Shown: piece after piece, positions 48,293-60,044 of the stretch
Layout of the letters: every line of letters starts with the position of its first letter
How positions within the stretch are numbered: position 1 is the stretch's first letter
Assembly (NCBI GenBank): GCA_907163375.1
Contig: CAJQUW010007937.1
Span: 310,001-374,000 of the forward strand
DNA length: 64,000 nucleotides
Direction of reading: 5' to 3'
Source: Prostheceraeus crozeri
Taxonomy: Eukaryota > Platyhelminthes > Polycladida > Euryleptidae
The notes under the pieces: model-generated
Seen by the model: only the letters and a program-made list of their open reading frames with translations
Told to the model about the DNA's origin: nothing
Database searches by the model: none
Translations under genes and position numbers: made by a program

Positions 48293-48507
48293 GCGCGAAA
48301 AAAGAAGGCGGCCTTAAGCAATGCAAGGTAATATTTGTGACCGGAGGTCCTGGCAGCGGCAAAGGTACTCAGTGTGAGAAAATCCTCAACGACTTCGATG
48401 TTGGCCACGTTTCCACCGGTGACCTGATCCGAGCTGAAGTAGAAACTGGATCAGAACGGGCAAAGCAACTGAAAGAAGTGATGGAGAAAGGTGAACTTGT
48501 GTCTTTG
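48293..48507 (+). CDS. adenylate kinase (AK1-like), core exon with P-loop
   Basis: Adenylate kinase catalyses ATP + AMP = 2 ADP and keeps adenine nucleotides balanced, usually in the cytosol for AK1. This 215-nt exon (phase 1 in, phase 0 out, acceptor ctgcag, donor ttg|gtgagt) encodes [20 protein letters not shown] then [11 protein letters not shown], with the Walker [10 protein letters not shown]. It goes on with the NMP-binding stretch [17 protein letters not shown], then [12 protein letters not shown]. The Thr-Gly-Asp and Arg of TGDLIRAE correspond to the AMP-binding site of the family. Spacing matches AK1 and the AK1-type domains of AK5 rather than UMP-CMP kinase (STGDL, not SAGEL). Its N-terminus must come from an upstream exon, for which 32788-33124 and 34627-34663 are candidates. 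Confidence 0.95.
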
Positions 48508-48647
48508 GTGAGTTGGAACATTCTTCAAATTATTATAGAATGCCTGCTCATCTGCAATTGCCGAATGCCTAAATATAGGTTCATTGTGACTCACTAGCTA
48601 AGTGCTAGACCGTGCGATATTGTGATCGTGTGATCGAGCACCGAGAG

Positions 48648-49250
48648 CGGAGTTGGAAACGGCCCGACGCCGGGCCTGCGCGTGACCGGACCGGGCCTAG
48701 ATTCGCGACCTATGACGGGCCTTGATTGGGATCTCGTTCATGACAGTGTCTAATGAAATATACCAGTATGTACATGTATATTGTGTTATGAGTATGATAT
48801 GTCACTAGTTGCATAGCCCATCAGCTTGGAACTAATTGACTGTATCTAATTGTATCTAATAAGTAATTGTATCTATCTAATGTATCGCATTGTATATTTC
48901 AGTTCAGTTCCGCTAATATCCTAGTATGTACTTAGAGTAATAGGAGTAATCTCAATAAAATGCGCTTGAAATTTAATTATTTTGAAGAATTGAGAGTAGT
49001 TCCTCAAGAGCAGTCTATCTATTGACGGATTTATCGTAATTGAAACCTCCTGCAGTAACTACTCAATTGTGAAAGTAGTGATTGGATGGTAGCTAGCTAC
49101 GACAATAGAAAGCAGTCGCGCATTGAGTGTCTTACTTCCTCGTATTGCGATGGTAATAATAAACATCGCTAAATAATATTGCTAAGCAAGAATTAGAAGC
49201 TCGGGCCGAACCCTTCACGGGCCCAAAAATTCGGGTCGGTTCCAACTCTG
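48648..49250. mobile_element. GGCCCG-rich TIR element inside the kinase intron
   Basis: The left end cggagttggaaacggcccga and the reverse complement of the right end (cagagttggaaccgacccga) form inverted termini of about 20 bp with several differences. Both are followed by ggcccg/cgggcc words. The length is about 603 bp and there is no coding frame. The termini resemble some hAT-type ends. The flanks (ccgagagc and cctagact) agree at only five of eight positions, so the target duplication is uncertain. It begins only 141 bp after the exon donor. Confidence 0.6.
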
Positions 49251-49284
49251 CCTAGACTGTCAGCGGAAGTCGACGGGAAGGACA

Positions 49285-49405
49285 TCAGGGGCCGTATTAA
49301 TAGAGATAGCACTAGCCTAGTGCTAGCCTAGCAGCAACTTCCGTATTGCTACTAGGGAGAGTAGCAACTTGAATTCCGTATTAATAGAGAAAGCCTAGCG
49401 TCAAC
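49285..49405. repeat. pair of CCGTATTAATAGAGA direct repeats with foldbacks
   Basis: ccgtattaatagagatagc (about 49288) recurs as ccgtattaatagagaaagcc (about 49375). Between them are small palindromes (gcactagcctagtgc) and twin gtagcaactt / cagcaactt phrases. Probably a rearranged short element; boundaries unknown. Confidence 0.45.
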
Positions 49406-50391
49406 TCCGGCGCCAGTTAATGCTTGATCAAGTTTCATTGACGTGCCGATTCAGTGCGCAGCTGCATTTACCACCTGCTCTCACGCCCGGCAATCGAGTC
49501 ATAGAAATCTGGTAATTCGACGCACATTCCGAGTGAAAATATGTTGAAGCGCGCGTTCAGTGTTGACAATACAAGGGTGAATGTCGGAGATCAAAGCAAT
49601 TTCCTTCATTCCCGCCTGTTGACACTTATCATTCAGAGAAGATAAAACATTGAAATGATAACTGTCTTGCTAATGAACGATTGTCAATAGTTTACTATAT
49701 GAAATGGGGCTCATTTTAATCGACATCATCTCCCGATCTTCAACATGACATCAGAATGAACTAATTTTGCAAGTTATGATAAAAAGAATACATTCTTCAC
49801 ACCAAATGAATATGATGACGTCCTTGCACAGAATTAGACAGATCGTCTGTTCTTCCGTTTGACTAGAAAGGAACCATTGAAACATGTAACGTAGATGAAA
49901 TGGCACAATCTCCTGACTAAATACCATAGCAATCGAACAATGAGCAGCCAGTTCAACATTAAACACGCCAAATTGTGCAAAGTTTCAGTGACTGTTATCA
50001 ACCGGATCACACAGCAAAGAGACACAGTTGATGTCAAGTTCTACAGAGAAGTTTGTGAACGTTTTTTCATGCGCCTGCTAACTTTTTTAATAATGATCGG
50101 AGGGCCCAACATTATCGAGAAAACTTTTGCGCAATGATCTGAATTCTTCGAATCTAAAGGAATGGTGGCGATCGGAGCATTTTGAAAGAATTCACATCAA
50201 TCCGCAAGCGACGCACGACTATTTTTCCTATCTCTACAAAGTATTAAAAATTTCTTTTTGCCCACTTAGTAAGTTCCTGCATGTGTCATCTGTTTAAATC
50301 AGTTTGCACTTCTAGTAAGTGACACGGTTAAACAATCTAATTCCGTGCGTCATTAGCTTGCGGTGTTTAACGTCCTACACAATAGGACGAA

Positions 50392-50440
50392 TTTAAGAAT
50401 GGATGAATGAAAGGATGAATGAAAGGATGAATTTAAGAAT
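50392..50440. repeat. short tandem repeat gaatgaaagg
   Basis: Three near-copies of gatgaatgaaag with flanking gaatttaagaat on both sides; a minor simple repeat. Confidence 0.6.
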
Positions 50441-52415
50441 TTTAGCCACTTGACATCTCCGCACGTGCATTGAACTCCCATTTATGAGTACTGTAATAGA
50501 AAACCTGAATTGACTCAACGAAATTTTAAAACAATCCCTATAATTTTGCTGGATTACGAGGAAGCCGAACTGTAGCGAGAATGTGGAATATGGAAATCTG
50601 CCAGTCACGGATGGGGGAGTAGATGAATGTACCAGTAATTCACTTTTCTTTATAAGCACAAGGCCAAAATTACATAAAATCCACTGGAGTAAGGTAACTT
50701 TAAAAGTATTCCTCTCCGACTTTCATCATTTTCAATTTGTCATGAAGAGTAGATATTGAACTTTTTGATGACTTGAATATCTGTTCTTTGACCAAAGTCA
50801 ACAGACGGACGGTCATTTTGATCGAAATTTAAGATATGCAAGTTTTGTGCTTTCGTTGGTGACTATGATTTTGGCGAAGTAAGCCATTGAATAATCTTGA
50901 AAACTTATCTGCATATACATGACTTAGTAACAAAAAACAATTTTCGGACATTATTGGAATTTTGAAATCGAGAAAATCGGAAAAGATTTATGATGTGAGA
51001 TTGGCAATAGAAGGTCGAAGGATTTCTGAAAATTAGATTTTCTCCACAGTTTGTGTCCATTGGAGTAAATATGATGATTACAAGACACTATCAAGTTTCT
51101 TATTTCTCTACCTTAAATAAGGGGAGCTCTTGTTAACCGGAACTTACTCTTTGCAGCAGAAAGTGGGTGCAGGTTCCCTCTGAACCTTAATTTTTCAACA
51201 AAATAATAACTTTGACGGCTTAATACTAGGTAGTTCCCCTGCATTTCCGCGAGAACAAATTTGATCAAATACTAGAAACTTTTGATTCAACAAATCATGA
51301 TATCATGTTCGCTCTTGAAGCACTTAGACCTGAAGAATAGCTGATTTTTTGGATACTAAAATTGGATAGCATTGAAATTAAATACTCTTGATGTCATAAG
51401 GAGTGCCACTCTAACAGTGCTTTGAGAAAAGATTCCTTTCTTCCGAGACATGTAAAATCTAACTATATCAAGAATAGTGCACAATGTACATAATACATCC
51501 AACCGATGGAATGATCCAGGAATTGGGAACGAGAACTTTGCTGAGTTTGCCCTGATCATTGAAGAAAATCAAAATAACGAAAGGAACACAAAACAAGTAC
51601 TAGAATAGAAACTTCACTTGAAAGTGCCGATAAAAGTAAATAAAATACTTGCAATATTCATTGTAAGTAGCCGTATACGTTGATGACAGGTGAAATCGCA
51701 AAATAAAGAAACTTCTTAAAAAATGCGATTTATATGTACGTTTGATTAACGAGTACGGCTATCAGACGGTCAACTACCTTGATAACAATGAGAAGAAGAA
51801 AGAAAAATCATGCTGTTGTAATATTTGTAGAGATTTGAACAGCAACAAGTACTCGTGCCGAGACCGATTCGTCGTTTGCTAATATACGTGCGTTCAATAC
51901 GGAGAATTTCATTTACGAAAAACTGCTCGCATATTGAAAACTAGGCACCTGGAGCATAAGAAGGCCATTGATCATAGAAGTATTGGTAGTGCTCTTTATA
52001 ACCACCTGAGAGAGAGGCATGGATGGACAGGCGGCATCAGCAACTTTCAGGTCAGTCGCCTTCACAAACTGCAAAACACTCGAGATACAGCAATAGCATA
52101 AGCAAAAGCAATAACATAGATTAAACCGAAGATCAAGAGGAAACACAAACTTCCAGACTACAATCTCTCTTCACAATTCGATAATCATGCAAACCGTCAA
52201 CACACTTCTTGCCATAACTCACATCTTCGAATATGTATTTCACACAGTTGCATTCCGTCTGTTTCCATCGACCCCTTGAAGGTGCTGGACGCCTAATGTC
52301 CGTCTGATTTGACTTTTAATTTAAATAACTTCTCAACCAAAGCTTTGTGAAGTTTTTTTCTACTTTACATTTGATTCTCATACTGTCTTGATTTCATAAT
52401 TTTATTTTTTCGAAG

Positions 52416-52538
52416 CCCGTATCTGACTTGCCAAATGTACCTGACGTACCAAGCGTACCCGATCTACCTGACGTACCAAACGTACCCGACGTACCAGACC
52501 TGCCTGACGTAGCAGGCTTGCCCAGCCTAACCAAGCAG
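52416..52538 (+). CDS. candidate 41-codon cassette exon with PD/PN repeats
   Basis: An open block of exactly 41 codons encodes PVSDLPNVPDVPSVPDLPDV then PNVPDVPDLPDVAGLPSLTK and Q. It is preceded by attttattttttcgaag and followed by cag|gtaact, so both ends can be splice sites in phase 0. It sits in the phase-0 kinase intron, so inclusion would insert 41 residues between VSL and DVVLELL without a frameshift. The GC-rich block contrasts with the AT-rich intron. The core kinase aligns without a gap when it is skipped, so inclusion would be an unusual variant. A plain minisatellite of gtaccygac words is the main alternative, and the acceptor is only fair. Confidence 0.3.
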
Positions 52539-53418
52539 GTAACTCAGCTGTAAGAGATTCACAAGAAGGCTGCCTTGCATCTGATCAGCAGGCAGAATTT
52601 GCACAGCACATAATATACTGAACAAGTTTTATCATTCGGTTAATAGTGGAACACTGAGACAACCTAAGCACCCACAATAACAGCTTGAAAAGTTTGAGAA
52701 CGATTGTGAATACCCTATATTGATATTTTTGTTCATCAATCGCTCTTACACAGAAATAGTTCAAATTTGACAATTGGTTTATCAATAATGCACCTAAATA
52801 TTTTCATTGTAATGTACAGTAGTTACAAGTATGCTACAAATTACATATGGATAAAGTAAAGTGAAAGATGGTTTTTAATTATCGCTCTCTGAGCATATTA
52901 TACATTGCATGTGCATTTCATAGTTGATAAATGTATTGATGGTCTGATTTCTGAGGCGCCTAGTCTGCCACTTGATTTCTCTTCCATCAAAATGAATTAC
53001 AATAAGGTTTTATCCACCCAGCTAAAATGTGTTTTGAAATCGTAATGTACACAAGTTTGCTTCTTCCACAATTACACATCTATTCTTTTTCTGTATTCAT
53101 TTATAAATAAATCCAGTTCTTGTTAAGTCTATGCTGGGATCATCTTTTTGTTACCATGTCTCTATTGAACGAATCGCTTCATTTTTTATGTGAAAATGTA
53201 GAGGAAGGAAAGTTTTATTTCGTACAATGATTTCAATACTGATTATCGATGCTAGTCACAAAAGGGCAATATTCAAAAGGATAAAATTTCCTTTTGTTTT
53301 ATCTTCAGTTCAATCTTTAATGAAACTGTTCAATGAAGTTAAACGACGTGATTTCTGGATTCAAACTTCTTTATTACACGACGTAACGTGAATTCCATTG
53401 ATATTTTTCTTAATTTAA

Positions 53419-53736
53419 ATCATTTGTATTCTGCGTAATTCCGTCAAGGCAACATTTCATCTGAACATTGAGGTGTATGCAATCCTCACCGGTCTCGAAG
53501 CTCAGGAAGTCGCTATTAAGTCTTTGGGAGCTGCTGCCGTATGGTACGGTTTGCTCTACTGTGAAATCTATGGCCTGTTCTTTTTACCCAACTTTTATCC
53601 CATTATTATCCATTTATTACCATTTTTGCCCATTGCCCATAATATGTGTTGTTACGAAATAAAACTTTTAGCCTTTCCCTCAACTTCACACAAGAAGTTG
53701 ATCAATTCTTTTAATAGAGTTGTGTTAACGAGGTAG
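53419..53736 (+). other. unassigned open frame within the kinase intron
   Basis: An open frame of about 105 codons begins after a TAA at 53416. The first half (VKATFHLNIEVYAILTGLEA then QEVAIKSLGAAAVWYGLLYC) has coding-like composition and codon choice, and the rest becomes AT-rich and low in complexity. Neither a clear acceptor nor a good donor (only atg|gtacgg) frames it. I do not recognise the peptide. It may be a fragment of a processed or transferred coding sequence, or chance. Confidence 0.25.
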
Positions 53737-54357
53737 TTCAGCTCGATGAGAAAGCTCATACCAAAATATATCAATGCCAATGTATTGTATGAAATCGTTC
53801 TTTCTAAATTTTTATGAAGTTCTCGATTGTTTGCATTTTTTTCTATTGCTTAGTTTGCAGAAGTTACTATATTCATCATTTCTGAAGCTGCTGGTTAAAT
53901 CTCCAATTATTAACTTTCTTATCGGAGATAATTGCAAACTATTATTCGCTTATTTGTTGAGAGATCATTTTGAATTAGTTCTTATGAAAATGTTGTGACT
54001 TTCTGCTTCAAGTGATGCTATTGTTAACAGAAGTCGGCAAATTAAGATAATGTCTGTGCGAAATAAATACATTTAATGTTATCATGCTCAACATTATTAT
54101 CCATCTCCTAACCTGCAGTTCACTCTTGAGAATTCTGTTTTTATCATTATGGCTGGAACTGACTCTTATCGATTACTTTGCACTGCTTCTGTATATTCAC
54201 CATTGAAGTCCATGCTGGGTCATATAGTGTGATTATATATCAATGGATAACTACGCATTATTTGTATGTATGCGTCCATGATATAACAACAAGACTGACA
54301 TTCACATACACACATGCATGATTTTAAAATAGTGTGAAATTATCATTTGCTTTTCAG

Positions 54358-54474
54358 GATGTTGTGCTGGAATTACTGCGAGAACATCTCACGAAAAACG
54401 CCTCTCAACACAAGGGTTTCTTGGTTGACGGCTACCCACGGGAGTTGGAGCAAGCAACACGTTTCGAGAAAGAG
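54358..54474 (+). CDS. adenylate kinase (AK1-like), core exon 2
   Basis: This 117-nt, 39-codon exon (phase 0 both ends; acceptor tttgcttttcag, donor aaagag|gtaaac) encodes DVVLELLREHLTKNASQHKG then FLVDGYPRELEQATRFEKE. GFLVDGYPRE is a hallmark of the family: the Asp lies near the bound magnesium and the Arg contacts AMP phosphate (as R97 in AK1). It follows the first core exon without any gap against AK1 (LVPLETVLDML versus LVSL/DVVLELL). No oddity is seen. Confidence 0.95.
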
Positions 54475-54818
54475 GTAAACTCGTAGTTGTATCTTACCGT
54501 CCGTGAGAATATATGTCATGTACATGTAGTGATCCTTCAGCTAAGTGATAGGGAAAAAAGTAGTTTCAGAGGAAATTTATTAATGACTTCATAGCCTTAT
54601 TGAATTCGAAGATAAGACAAAATAGTTGAACAGCGTTAGGGGTAATAGATTGTGGAAAGTATAAGTTAATTGTAGAATTACGTTGTGTAGAAAGCCATTG
54701 TTTCAAGACGAGCTGTGTGCGAAAGTACCACAAGGTATTCCTCTTGGACTTCTTGACTTGATTTGATTGGGCAGAGAAAGCACCTTAATGATGAGGAATG
54801 ATTGTTTCCTGAAATTGG

Positions 54819-54916
54819 AAAAGTACAGCTTTTCTGTCGAAGGATATCTTGCTGACCCGAGAGAGCGAAGCGATCGAGGGTCGACAAGATATCCGGGGAC
54901 AGAATAAGTACTTTTA
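54819..54916. repeat. foldback repeat with GAGCGAAGCGA loop
   Basis: The left arm aaaagtacagcttttctgtc then ...ggatatcttgctgaccc faces the right arm gggtcgacaagatatcc ... gacagaataagtactttt. The imperfect stem is about 40 bp long, and the loop contains gagagcgaagcgatcgag. This has the form of a short foldback MITE or structured RNA repeat. Confidence 0.7.
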
Positions 54917-56689
54917 CAATGAAAGAATATAATTTTTTCTTGTGCATGCCTATGAGCGGGGACACCTTAAATAGATATAATCTAATTTCTTTGCGGCCAT
55001 TGCAGATAGAATAGATATTTATAGATTTTCAACATAAAGTATCCAGGTGAAGAAAAGTCAACTTTTCAAACAGCAATGTAAATAGATATTTCTCCGTAAA
55101 CGGAAAACTTGTGCATGAATGGAAACGTCATAGCTTTCCTTCGTTTCCAGGATGGTAAATGTAAAAACTTTTCCATCCATGTATAAGGAAAAATCCTTTT
55201 CAGTATTTTTCAGAGAGAACTTTTGTGTTCGATTCCATTCTGTGTTGACATGTTCATTCTTCTATAGTTTTTCGTTTCCGTAATGAAGTTATTGCATCAG
55301 TCGGTTTAACAAGTACTTCGTGTCTATTTATTCGACCTTGTATTGCTTCCTGCACTAGTCCTATACACCCTGGGAAGTCGATATGTTGTCTTGAAGGGCA
55401 GCAACTGTCGTTTTCACCGCTGTCCCGCGTCGATCGACATTCACCAAACTAGGAGCTAATGAGGGGTCATTCATAGACCGCGATCTCTTTCTGGAACACA
55501 CGTGTACTTGGAATTTTCTTCTGGAGAAGTAAATCGGCGTTTTTGTAAACACATGTACTGACAGCAACATGCCGTGTCTTGCACTTTGCTAGAAAGGTAG
55601 AACAACAGATAATAGAAGGGATAACCGACTTCGCAAGGAAGACACCGAAGGCTATTAACGAACAAAAGTTTGGAATGCAACTGATTCGCACTGTTACTGT
55701 GAAATTGGCCACGCGGTGGTATAGATAAGCTACTAAAATTATCGGACCGGATGGAATCAGTAACAAAGTAAGCATTGTGATAATCTGAATGATGTGGACT
55801 GTTTGATATTATAATTTATCTCAAAAATATCGATTAACGCTCAACACACCCAGTAGTCCTGTATTTATTTCACATCCTTTCAATTGTACATGTAATTGGC
55901 GATTTCATTAGATGACAAAACTTAATTTTTAATCGCTAAGGAAAACTATTTGTCTTCTTCAACCGAACTTGTTTCGGAAATTTTATATTTCCATCATCAA
56001 CGGTACCTGCAAATAGCGTAAAATGAAAAGAAAAAAAATCCGGTAAACTGAAATTAGGTAAAATGAAGTCTGAAGTCAAATACTGTTCAAAGTAACTGCG
56101 TAGAAGAGAAAGGTCAGAGAGAGAATTTACAATGCGAGATATGATGGCACTGATCTATTCCATTCATTGAACAACACACTTTGATTCTCTTTAATGAAAT
56201 TTCTTTAATTTTTATTATATCGTTATATCGAAAAATCTGACTGTCGCAGAGTGATTAGACAAATTGAAACTTTGTAACTTGACAAATTGAACTTTGATAG
56301 CAACTTGAACATGACTGCTATCAAAGTGCTTCACGTAAAGCCAAAAAGATCTTGTTTTCATGATGCACTTCGGATTTTTTTACACGTACATATTCATTTG
56401 GCAGCAGCCTTCACACGTGATAAAAGCATCCGAAATTGATCGATGCACCATGTTTTCTACAGACATTATCATTACGCATGGAATTTCAGTTGCTTGTGTC
56501 AGTTAGTCATCATGGTCGAGTGACAGCGTCCAACAGAGTCCATGAATTCAAACACAGCGATTATATGTATGAAAATTGGTAGGAGAGCGTAGGCTGTACC
56601 ACCTGGCTTAATGATGACTGATATGATACATTGAAGTCAGAATGGACGCCAGTATCCTATCTCACCAACCGCATCTCGTCTGACCAGGC

Positions 56690-56765
56690 CGTTCGCTTGC
56701 TCTGTGCCACCGTTCTAGCCGTGCTCACTAGTTGACTTGTGTTCGAATCCTGGCCAGCAATTTGC
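56690..56765 (+). repeat. tRNA-like SINE fragment
   Basis: tgtgttcgaatcctggccag resembles a B-box plus 3' acceptor strand, and tgaccaggccgttcgc upstream could pair loosely with it. The arms are degenerate, so this is at most a decayed SINE head. Confidence 0.35.
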
Positions 56766-59648
56766 GGTCGTGAAGATGAGGTGTTTGCATTTTATATGAG
56801 TCATTTAATATCAACAACTGCTCACTGAAATATTGCTTTACTAAATCCAATTACTTCAGACATTAATTAATTATTTTCAACATTTTGTTTCACATTTTCG
56901 ATAATTCTACAAGCAATCATTCACCAATATTATGATTTCAACAACATTTGTAGAATATTGACGCTTTATAAACGAAGAGAAAGTTCCGCATCAATGGATT
57001 TTCATAAGATCTCAGTCTAAATGCCGATGTGAAAGTGAACATTTTCTGCGTACTTCTTATCGGAAATGGCTCTTCATCGTCATGTGCTGTCATCAGCAGC
57101 AGCAGGTTACTGCCACCCCAGACACAGGTGTGACATCGAATTGCGGCAGCGTCGCAATATGTTTCATCTGCGCGGTTCATTCATTGCGCCGATGCGGACA
57201 TCGGTATGTTCTTGGCAATGAAGATGATACACGTAAGAAGGAGATAAATGGAACTGAGTCAACGACGAAGTCTTTGTTTTGTCCTCACCAGACAGGTCTT
57301 TGAAAGCATTTGAAGCTTTGTTCTTCCATCTGCTAATTCATTTCATCAATAGCGTCACACCAACTGGAGAACATCACGTGCTGACACACACAACAGATGG
57401 TGATCATCGTGCTTTTGAAGAGTGATAAACTTCCATTGTTATTTAGAAAAGAGTTCTCAGATCCAACTCTTTGTTATCTATAACTTGGAAAAGGGCCATA
57501 TTGGTGTGCGCACCTTCTGTAGACATATTCTCGTATGACCATTGTCTCCTGCGGTGTTTTGTCTGTACTGACGTCCGCTTCGTACCGTTGCCATCCGTGA
57601 ACGGTGTACATGGCCAAAACCGGTACTATTGTACTCACCTGGTCTCCGTATAGAGAGTATTGTACTACACCATCATTGCAAGTGCCATGAAAGTGTGACG
57701 TATTGGCAGCATTGATGCAGAAGTCGACTGTCCCTGTGTAACTCGTGCATCAATAAGTAAACCTCACGGAATAAATGAAATTCAAATAAGAATGTATATT
57801 GTGGGACCCACAAAATTATATGATGTCGTCAAACTTGCAATATTTCAATGAAAATTGGAAATTTTGAAAATTTGTTTTGATCTCCTGAAGAGTAAAGAGA
57901 CAAAACAACTATATTACTTCACTTTTTTTGCACACATTTTGTACTAAAGCTGTATTGATACCATGAAGTCACGAAGTAAACTGTTTCATTCCATTCATGT
58001 AGAGAGACATAATGATAAAAAGCAAATTGATTAAAGGATAAAAACTAGGCACAAAAAGGAAAACATTGATACACTTGTCTACAATGTAAAGTTCAGCTAA
58101 TGCGCAAGACTGGAAATGATGTCTGGTCGCCTCAGACTTTCAGACACTGACAGACCGTGAAGGAAAGCTTTGACCTGATGTGATTGTATCAGCTATGAAC
58201 CGCAATCCATCCATGACAGATTTACAATTATCCTGTCATTCATGTTGTTGTTCGTTATTCATGTTTATTCTGATTATTCTTTCTGATGCAAACTCTGAAT
58301 ATTCAGGTGTGATAATTACAAACGTAGAATTAAAAAACACAAAATTATAAGTAGCTTTTTTGATTGAAAGATTCACATCATCATTATTTCTATCATAAGA
58401 TTTTCTCGGCATTTCTCATTCATTATCGTTATTACGATTGATACGATCTAGTCCCAGTCGGATCAGCGAAGAGTGTTCTTATGCGATTCAACAATGCGAC
58501 CATGTAAATCCGATCCGGTAGAAGTTCTGTTTAAAAATGTTTCATCCTAAAATGTAGTCGATGTGTGTAAGTTCTGATAATTGCGATCAGCATGTAAAAT
58601 GTAGACAACAGCCATTTGGGTTCTACTATTCTTCTCTGTGTGTTTTCAAATCTTTGCGAATGATCACGAAATTCCTGGAGTGTATATTTTGTCAAGGAAT
58701 ATGAGTCTACAGCGAAAGTGTCTGGTTTCACGCCTCGGTATCGTCCCTAATTCAGTAGTCATTAAATGATCTCTTAACATCATTGAGAGAGGCCCTGAGC
58801 TCGCTATATTTTTCCTCGCATGAAAAGGCTTCCAACCGAGTCTGGTCTTATGTCATTGGTAGCCCTCTTGTCAATGAAGACATCTCTCACTCGGATCACC
58901 AGCATTCAAGTGACAGTGATTAATTGATATCAGTCAAATAGAATGGCCAGGTCGCGAGATTGTTTTTATTGTAGAAGGTTCAAGTATTGTTACGTCTTTG
59001 CAAGAGGAATTTCGGATATGAATCAATGTGGAACATTAGGGGAAGACTTGAAGTACATTACCATCTGTTACAGCATGAATATCAATTGATTTTATGCTTA
59101 TTTTCAGTCGTTACGTCAGATACAATTCAAAACAGCATGAGTTCAATGACTGATGCTTCTCCCAGACAGAGTGAAATAGATCATTTTCTCTGGCTATTGT
59201 CATAATTTCTCCAACGCAGCATTTTGCACTGTCCTGATCGGAGACTCATTGTTGTGCTCACATGGTTGAATATATCCATAATAGTTGATGAACTTTCCTA
59301 TTTATCAACCGGAATAACTGCTCAACAGATTTCTATCCCTGAAACTCTCATCACTAGCGTTTTCAAGTTCAGCAACCTCTGCCAGCTCCAAACTTTACTC
59401 TATGCCTCTGTCTTGCCTCTGCAAATATTGTCTGAGTCATCTCCATGTTGACATGTTCCTGACCGAGCTCAACACTAACTTCCTAACCCAAATTAAAGAG
59501 AGCTAGTTAACTGACCTCATCTACCCTTTGCCTTGCGCTGCCTCCAGCCAAATTCTATCTACGATGAAAAAGAGGTTATTGAGCGTTGAGTCATTCGTTC
59601 TACTCGATGTAGTTTCCTCTACTTCAACCGGACAGGTTTAAGAGGAAA

Positions 59649-60044
59649 AGCGATATAAATATTTGCCTTAATAAGGTAATCGACTGAGGCGGCGAGTTCT
59701 GCCGCAACTTGCAGATCGGTGTCTTAGTCATGTTTCTTCGTACGTCTACCGACATGGCGTACGTGTGTGATTCATGCTTTAGGGCTATCGCTCCCGTCTA
59801 TCCTGTACATTTCCGTCGGCGCGTCCGTCTTGTATACTGCGACTCACAGTGGGTCAACCAAATGGCGACAAAATGTCAACGGTGGGGAAACGCGGAAGGA
59901 GCCTGTTGGGACTTAAAAGTAGGAGGGATTTTGGATGGGGATGAACCCTTGTGTATCTTTGACGCAATCACGGTAGTGGCTGGGCAGACAGGCAGCTTAT
60001 CAGTAGCAAACAGCGGTAAATTGGTCGTTGCTGGGCTAGAATGA
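59649..60044 (+). other. possible intronless ORF of about 105 codons after a TATA-like site
   Basis: gatataaata at about 59653 resembles a TATA box. An ATG about 80 bp later (59730) opens MFLRTSTDMAYVCDSCFRAI and runs to a stop at 60044, ending in VANSGKLVVAGLE. It has a CDSC pair near residue 14 and a YCDSQWVNQMATKC stretch, so cysteine and tryptophan are frequent. The segment is more GC-rich than the rest of the intron. It matches no family I know and no polyadenylation signal is evident. It could be an unspliced gene, an exon of something else, or chance. Confidence 0.22.

Larger units (their letters stand above)
48508..54357 (+). other. intron between core exons 1 and 2
   Basis: A phase-0 intron of 5850 bp from gtgagt to tttgcttttcag. 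It contains a TIR element, a PD-repeat block and an unassigned open frame, described separately. The remaining sequence shows no gene. Confidence 0.85.
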
